Assembly (NCBI GenBank): GCA_963836405.1
Contig: CAWIJL010000002.1
Location: 124,001-188,000, forward strand
Source of the DNA: CAWIJJ01 sp963836405
GTDB lineage: Bacteria; Acidobacteriota; Terriglobia; Bryobacterales; Bryobacteraceae
DNA length: 64,000 nt
Direction: 5' to 3'
Shown: piece by piece, positions 60,605-64,000 of the stretch
Numbering within the stretch: the first letter of the stretch is position 1
Layout: the number at the start of each line of letters is the position of its first letter
Notes under the pieces: generated by a model
What the model saw: the letters and a program-made list of their open reading frames with translations, nothing else
Told to the model about the DNA's origin: nothing
Database searches by the model: none
Program-made: the position numbers and the translations under genes

Positions 60605-61198
60605 GTGAAGCTGCAAGCCGACGCGATTCTGGATCTGTTCCGCTCGACGGGCGCCTACCTGGAAGGGCACTTCCGGCTGACGAGCGGACTGCACAGCCCC
60701 GTCTATCTCCAATGCGCTTTGGTGTTGCAGCATCCGGGCGCTGCGGAAGAACTGGGACGGCTGCTGGCCGGGCAATTGCGGGCGGCCGCTCCGGGGCGCA
60801 TTGACCTCGTGGTTTCCCCCGCGCTGGGCGGAATCGTAATCGGGCACGAGGTGGCGCGGGCCCTGGGCACGCGCTTCCTGTTCACGGAGCGCGACCCTGC
60901 CACGAAAGAAATGCTGCTGCGCCGGGGCTTCACGGTGGCGCCGGGCGAGGTGGCGGTGGTGGTGGAAGACGTGATCACGACGGGGGGCAGCACGCAGGAC
61001 GTGATCCGCACGCTGCAGACGGGCGGGGTCACAGTGGCCGCTGCCGGGTCGATTATCGACCGGAGCGGCGGACGCGCGGATGTGGGGATTCCGCGAGTGG
61101 CGCTGGCGACGATGGAGATGGCCGCGCATTACCCGGAGGAGTGTCCTCTGTGCCGCCGGGAGGTTCCGGTGGTCAAGCCGGGCTCCCGCCCGGTTTGA
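60605..61198 (+). CDS. pyrE: Orotate phosphoribosyltransferase
   Basis: PyrE makes OMP from orotate and PRPP in pyrimidine synthesis. GTG 60605 gives KLQADAILDLFRSTGAYLEG and 197 residues. LVVSPALGGIVIGHEVARAL precedes FTERDPATKEMLLRRGF, and the PRPP loop is VAVVVEDVITTGGSTQDVIR. CPLCRREVP near the end is a common tail in this clade. The stop overlaps the truA start as TGATG. Confidence 0.95.
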   Translation: MKLQADAILDLFRSTGAYLEGHFRLTSGLHSPVYLQCALVLQHPGAAEELGRLLAGQLRAAAPGRIDLVVSPALGGIVIGHEVARALGTRFLFTERDPATKEMLLRRGFTVAPGEVAVVVEDVITTGGSTQDVIRTLQTGGVTVAAAGSIIDRSGGRADVGIPRVALATMEMAAHYPEECPLCRREVPVVKPGSRPV

Positions 61199-61926
61199 TG
61201 CGCCGCATCAAGATCACTGTTGCGTACGACGGCGGTCCTTTTCACGGGTGGCAGGTGCAGCCGGGGCTTCCCACGGTGCAGGGAGTTCTGGAAGAGATTG
61301 TGTCGGGCATCGAGGGGAGGCCGGTGCACGTGGCCGGTTCGGGGCGCACGGATGCGGGCGTGCACGCGCTCGCACAGGTGGCAGCCTTCACCGTGGCCAA
61401 CCCGATTCCGCTGCCCAACCTGCGGCGCGCGGTCAATCGCCTGCTGCCGCCCGCGATCCGGATTCTCTCCGCCGAAGAGGCGCACGCCGATTTTCATCCA
61501 CGCTTCCATGCGGTTGCGAAAACTTACGAGTATCGCATCTGGAGGACAGAAGTCTGTAGCCCTTTCGAGTGGCCGTACGTGCATCATCACCCTTACCCGC
61601 TGAACGAAGACAATATGTGCCGCCTGGCGGGGGCGTTCGAGGGCGAGCACGACTTCACGGCCTTCGCGGCCTCCGACGAGCGCGACGCGGAGAACCGCTC
61701 GAAGGTCCGCACCGTGTTCTTGTCGCGGGTGGAGCGCAGCCCCGGACGGCTGGTATACCGGGTGCGCGGCAGCGGCTTTCTGAAACACATGGTTCGCAAC
61801 CTGGTGGGCACGCTGATCGAAGCCGGGCGCGGGAACATCGTGGACCTGGACCGGTTGCCGGAGCGTTCGGGCCCGACCGCGCCGGCGCGGGGGCTGTTCC
61901 TGGTCAACGTGGAGTATCCGGAATGA
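61198..61926 (+). CDS. truA: tRNA pseudouridine(38-40) synthase
   Basis: TruA isomerises uridines in the anticodon stem-loop. ATG 61198 gives MRRIKITVAYDGGPFHGWQV and 242 residues. The catalytic aspartate is in VAGSGRTDAGVHALAQVAAF. RFHAVAKTYEYRIWRTEVCS and FLKHMVRNLVGTLIEAGRG are also diagnostic. It overlaps pyrE by one base and the following gene by four, forming an operon. Confidence 0.95.
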   Translation: MRRIKITVAYDGGPFHGWQVQPGLPTVQGVLEEIVSGIEGRPVHVAGSGRTDAGVHALAQVAAFTVANPIPLPNLRRAVNRLLPPAIRILSAEEAHADFHPRFHAVAKTYEYRIWRTEVCSPFEWPYVHHHPYPLNEDNMCRLAGAFEGEHDFTAFAASDERDAENRSKVRTVFLSRVERSPGRLVYRVRGSGFLKHMVRNLVGTLIEAGRGNIVDLDRLPERSGPTAPARGLFLVNVEYPE

Positions 61927-62585
61927 ACGCGCGGGAACTGCTTGCCACGCTCCGGGCGCAGGCGAATCCCGCCAACGTGGCGGGGATGGCGCGGTACGGC
62001 ATCAACACGGAAGGGACGCTGGGCATTCCGATACCGGTGCTGCGCGGGCTTGGCCGCGAGGCGGGGCGCGACCATGCGCTGGCCATGGAACTCTGGGATT
62101 CGGGCATTCACGAGGCGCGCATTCTGGCAAGCCTGGTGGCCGATCCGGCGCGCTTGACGCGGCGCGAGGCCGACCGCTGGGTTCGGGGTTTCGATTCCTG
62201 GGATGTGTGCGACCAAGTGTGCGCCAATCTCTTCCGGTATACGCCGTTTGCCATGGAGAAGGCGGCGGCGTGGGCGCGCGGCAAGCGGGAGTTCACGCGG
62301 CGGGCCGGCTTTTCGCTGATGGCGGGGCTGACGGTGAAGGCGAAGGACGCGCCCGACTCGCAGTTCGAAGCCTTCCTCCCGTTGATTGCGGAGGCCGCGA
62401 CGGACGAGCGGAACGTGGTGAAGAAAGCCGTGAACTGGGCGTTGCGGCAGATCGGGAAACGCAATGCGCGGCTGCGCACGAAGGCCATCGCGGCGGCGGA
62501 GGAGATTGCGCGGATCGATTCGCGTGCGGCGCGCTGGATCGCCTCGGATGCGCTGCGGGAACTGCGCCGCTACGGGACTCGGTAG
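61923..62585 (+). CDS. DNA alkylation repair protein (AlkD-like HEAT repeat)
   Basis: 220 residues of helical HEAT-like repeats. MARYGINTEGTLGIPIPVLR, ELWDSGIHEARILASLVADP, RWVRGFDSWDVCDQVCANLF (the WD of the active cleft) and AATDERNVVKKAVNWALRQI match the AlkC/AlkD superfamily of DNA glycosylases that excise alkylated bases. It overlaps truA. Substrate range cannot be told. Confidence 0.88.
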   Translation: MNARELLATLRAQANPANVAGMARYGINTEGTLGIPIPVLRGLGREAGRDHALAMELWDSGIHEARILASLVADPARLTRREADRWVRGFDSWDVCDQVCANLFRYTPFAMEKAAAWARGKREFTRRAGFSLMAGLTVKAKDAPDSQFEAFLPLIAEAATDERNVVKKAVNWALRQIGKRNARLRTKAIAAAEEIARIDSRAARWIASDALRELRRYGTR

Positions 62586-62834
62586 CGGCCGGCGGCATTG
62601 CCGATGAGGCCGCGGCACCTCCGGGCGACGGGCGATCGAAACGTCTGGACAGGTTGTGGCCCTTTATCGGGGAGAACGTCCAGAATTACGTTGAGCGCGC
62701 AGGGAACCGGGGAATCGGTAAACGCTTGGCGACTTATCGTTATCCATCGGGTTCGCCTTTGCAGAAGTCGCGATAATTGCGGACCGCGACCGATCCGATG
62801 GGCCTTCCACCCGGCCGTGCTCAATCACCACCTG
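62586..62834. other. Intergenic stretch before padR
   Basis: About 250 bases without a supported gene between the alkylation repair gene and the padR promoter. Short frames occur on both strands but none shows a family motif, ribosome site or signal peptide. Confidence 0.4.
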
Positions 62835-62875
62835 TTGACAGATTACCGGTATGTAGATTAACGTGTGACATATGG
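62835..62875 (+). promoter_or_regulatory. Promoter and inverted repeat upstream of padR
   Basis: A consensus -35 TTGACA lies at 62835-62840; the -10 is less clear (TAGATT or TTAACG). TATGT at 62850-62854 and ACATA at 62868-62872 form an inverted repeat across this region. PadR regulators typically bind ATGT/ACAT half-sites, usually with a shorter spacer, so this may be an autorepression site. Confidence 0.4.
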
Positions 62876-62884
62876 ATAGACAAC

Positions 62885-63223
62885 ATGTCGGAAACAAAAA
62901 CTGAAATCCCCTATGGCACTCTCGATCTCCTCATTCTGCAAACCTTCAGTTCCATGGGTCCCATGCATGGGTACCGCCTCGCCCGCCGAATCGAGCAGGT
63001 CTCGGGCAACCTGCTTCAGTTGAACCAGGGCTCCATCTATCCCGCCTTGATCAGGCTAGAGCAGGCCGGTCTCATTCGGACAGACTGGGGTGTCTCCGAA
63101 ACGAATCGCAAAGTGAAGTTCTACTCCCTGACCCAGGCTGGCAAAAAACGCCTGAAGGCCGAAGTGACGAAATGGCATCAGACTACAACGCTGGTAGCCC
63201 TTTTCCTGGAGTCCGAGTCATGA
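62885..63223 (+). CDS. PadR family transcriptional regulator (acidobacterial type)
   Basis: ATG 62885 gives 112 residues: PYGTLDLLILQTFSSMGPMH, GYRLARRIEQVSGNLLQLNQ, GSIYPALIRLEQAGLIRTDW, then VKFYSLTQAGKKRLKAEVTK. This is the short PadR winged helix of the form that in Acidobacteria precedes ADOP permeases (TIGR03433). The stop overlaps the permease start (ATGA), so the two are coupled and the regulator probably controls both. Confidence 0.9.
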   Translation: MSETKTEIPYGTLDLLILQTFSSMGPMHGYRLARRIEQVSGNLLQLNQGSIYPALIRLEQAGLIRTDWGVSETNRKVKFYSLTQAGKKRLKAEVTKWHQTTTLVALFLESES

Positions 63224-64000
63224 GCAATCCGAACCTGATCCAGCGTCTTCTGGCCTCGTTGCGCCGCCGACGGATGGACAGCGAACTTGAAAACGAAATC
63301 GAGTCTCATCTCGAACTCGCCGAGCGGGACGAGATCGCTCGGGGCGTGTCGCCCAAAGACGCCCGGGCCGCCGCGCGGCGCAGCTTTGGCGGCGTCGCCC
63401 AAATGCAGGAGGAACATCGCGACGTCCGGACAGTCTTTTGGGTCGAAACCGCGCTACGCGATTTCCGCCAGGGCGTGGCGTCACTGAGACGGGATCCTAC
63501 CTTCAGCGCCATTGCCATCGGGGTGCTGGCGCTCGGCATTGGCGCCAACACAGCCATGTTTAGCCTGCTGGACGCTGTACTCTTGCGTCCGCTCCCGTTT
63601 CCAGAACCGGAGCGTATGGTCAAAGTATGGGAGACGCCTTCGCCCGGTAGCCACAACACCGCCAACGCAGCCGATTTCCTCGACTGGAAGCGGATGAATA
63701 CGGTCTTTGAGGCGCTCTCGGCCGAGAGCGGGATCACCGCCACTCTCACGGGGCAAGGCGAGCCGGAACGTTTGCCGGGCAAGCTCGTTTCGGCCGATTA
63801 TTTCCAGGTCTTCGGAGTGAAGGCGCAAATCGGACGCACTTTCGCGCCCGAAGAAGATCAGCCGGGAGCCGAACCGGTCATCCTGTTGAGCAATGGCGCT
63901 TGGCGTACCCGCTTTGGCGCCGATCCCAGCATCCTGAATCGCCGTCTTATCTTGGATGGCCAATCGCATCGCATTATTGGCATCTTACCCAAAGGCGCTT
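63220..64000 (+). CDS. ADOP-type MacB/FtsX permease, cut by the window end
   Basis: The visible 260 residues start SNPNLIQRLLASLRRRRMDS, then ELENEIESHLELAERDEIAR, the N-terminal module of acidobacterial duplicated orphan permeases (TIGR03434). FSAIAIGVLALGIGANTAMF is the first membrane helix. FLDWKRMNTVFEALSAESGI and VSADYFQVFGVKAQIGRTFA belong to the periplasmic MacB_PCD domain. The full protein is normally about 800 residues. No ATPase gene is seen before it, in keeping with the 'orphan' type. Confidence 0.9.
   Translation, partial: MSNPNLIQRLLASLRRRRMDSELENEIESHLELAERDEIARGVSPKDARAAARRSFGGVAQMQEEHRDVRTVFWVETALRDFRQGVASLRRDPTFSAIAIGVLALGIGANTAMFSLLDAVLLRPLPFPEPERMVKVWETPSPGSHNTANAADFLDWKRMNTVFEALSAESGITATLTGQGEPERLPGKLVSADYFQVFGVKAQIGRTFAPEEDQPGAEPVILLSNGAWRTRFGADPSILNRRLILDGQSHRIIGILPKGA

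Noticed and set aside
1..64000. CRISPR array, tRNA or rRNA genes
   Set aside because: No regularly spaced repeats near the Cas3 stub, no T-loop/acceptor pairs and no rRNA blocks were seen on reading both strands.

Overview
The window looks like a chromosome segment of a high-GC soil member of the Acidobacteriota, probably of the Solibacter/Bryobacter kind (inference). The evidence is a set of families typical of that phylum: proteins of the TIGR03435 type (one frameshifted gene at 40.2 kb and one remnant at 17.6 kb), a PadR regulator overlapping an ADOP-type 'acidobacterial' permease at the right edge, many secreted carbohydrate-active and beta-barrel proteins, and long overlapping housekeeping operons. 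No rRNA, tRNA, CRISPR array, integrase or phage structural gene was recognised.

Layout. 0-3 kb: small secreted or membrane proteins, one with a HELYH metalloprotease motif. 3.2-9 kb: an accessory region. It opens with an orphan phage-type terminase split into overlapping ATPase and nuclease genes. The last ~126 bp of the nuclease gene recur twice downstream (about 6980-7097 and 7895-8026). Between and after these copies lie damaged toxin-antitoxin genes (two DUF433/DUF5615 pairs, an AbrB/MazE stub, a HigA orphan), a Cas3-type HD stub, and an IS630-family element sitting in one antitoxin gene with a TA target duplication. 9-17.5 kb: YihY, PRC-barrel and Gly-zipper proteins; a vitamin B6 operon (pdxR-like, pdxS, pdxT with a frameshift, a small phosphatase); and a divergent pair of secreted PPC-domain and RidA-repeat proteins. 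18.1-23.2 kb: one tight minus-strand housekeeping run apt-ispE-prs-rplY-pth-rpsF-rpsR-rplI. 23.5-29.2 kb: a decayed gene of unknown family, a GH32 fructan hydrolase, a sialidase, and fragments of a MacB permease and an alkaline phosphatase. 29.3-32.6 kb: a PspA envelope-stress module. 32.7-33.5 kb: an apparently intact Phd/PIN toxin-antitoxin pair with a recognisable promoter-operator. 34.7-40.1 kb: an Lhr-type helicase (frameshifted) followed by a Nei-type DNA glycosylase. 41-49.4 kb: beta-barrel proteins, a TetR/beta-lactamase divergent pair, a VOC protein, HU, a 57-residue zinc-finger microprotein and a cation efflux protein.

49.4-54.3 kb: a five-gene overlapping minus-strand operon that reads as bacterial sphingolipid synthesis: a serine palmitoyltransferase-like enzyme, a bCerS-like acyltransferase, a PAP2/Aur1-like headgroup transferase, a CerR-like NAD epimerase/reductase and a DUF3047 protein. 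It is divergent from uppS-cdsA, so several membrane-lipid enzymes are clustered here. 56.5-58.5 kb: an intact IS1634-type element. 58.6-64 kb: a TolC-family protein, pyrE-truA-DNA alkylation repair, and a padR-permease pair cut by the window end.

Several conserved genes (pdxT, lhr, a beta-lactamase, a TIGR03435 protein) each carry one extra base. These could be true decay or assembly indels and need checking against reads.
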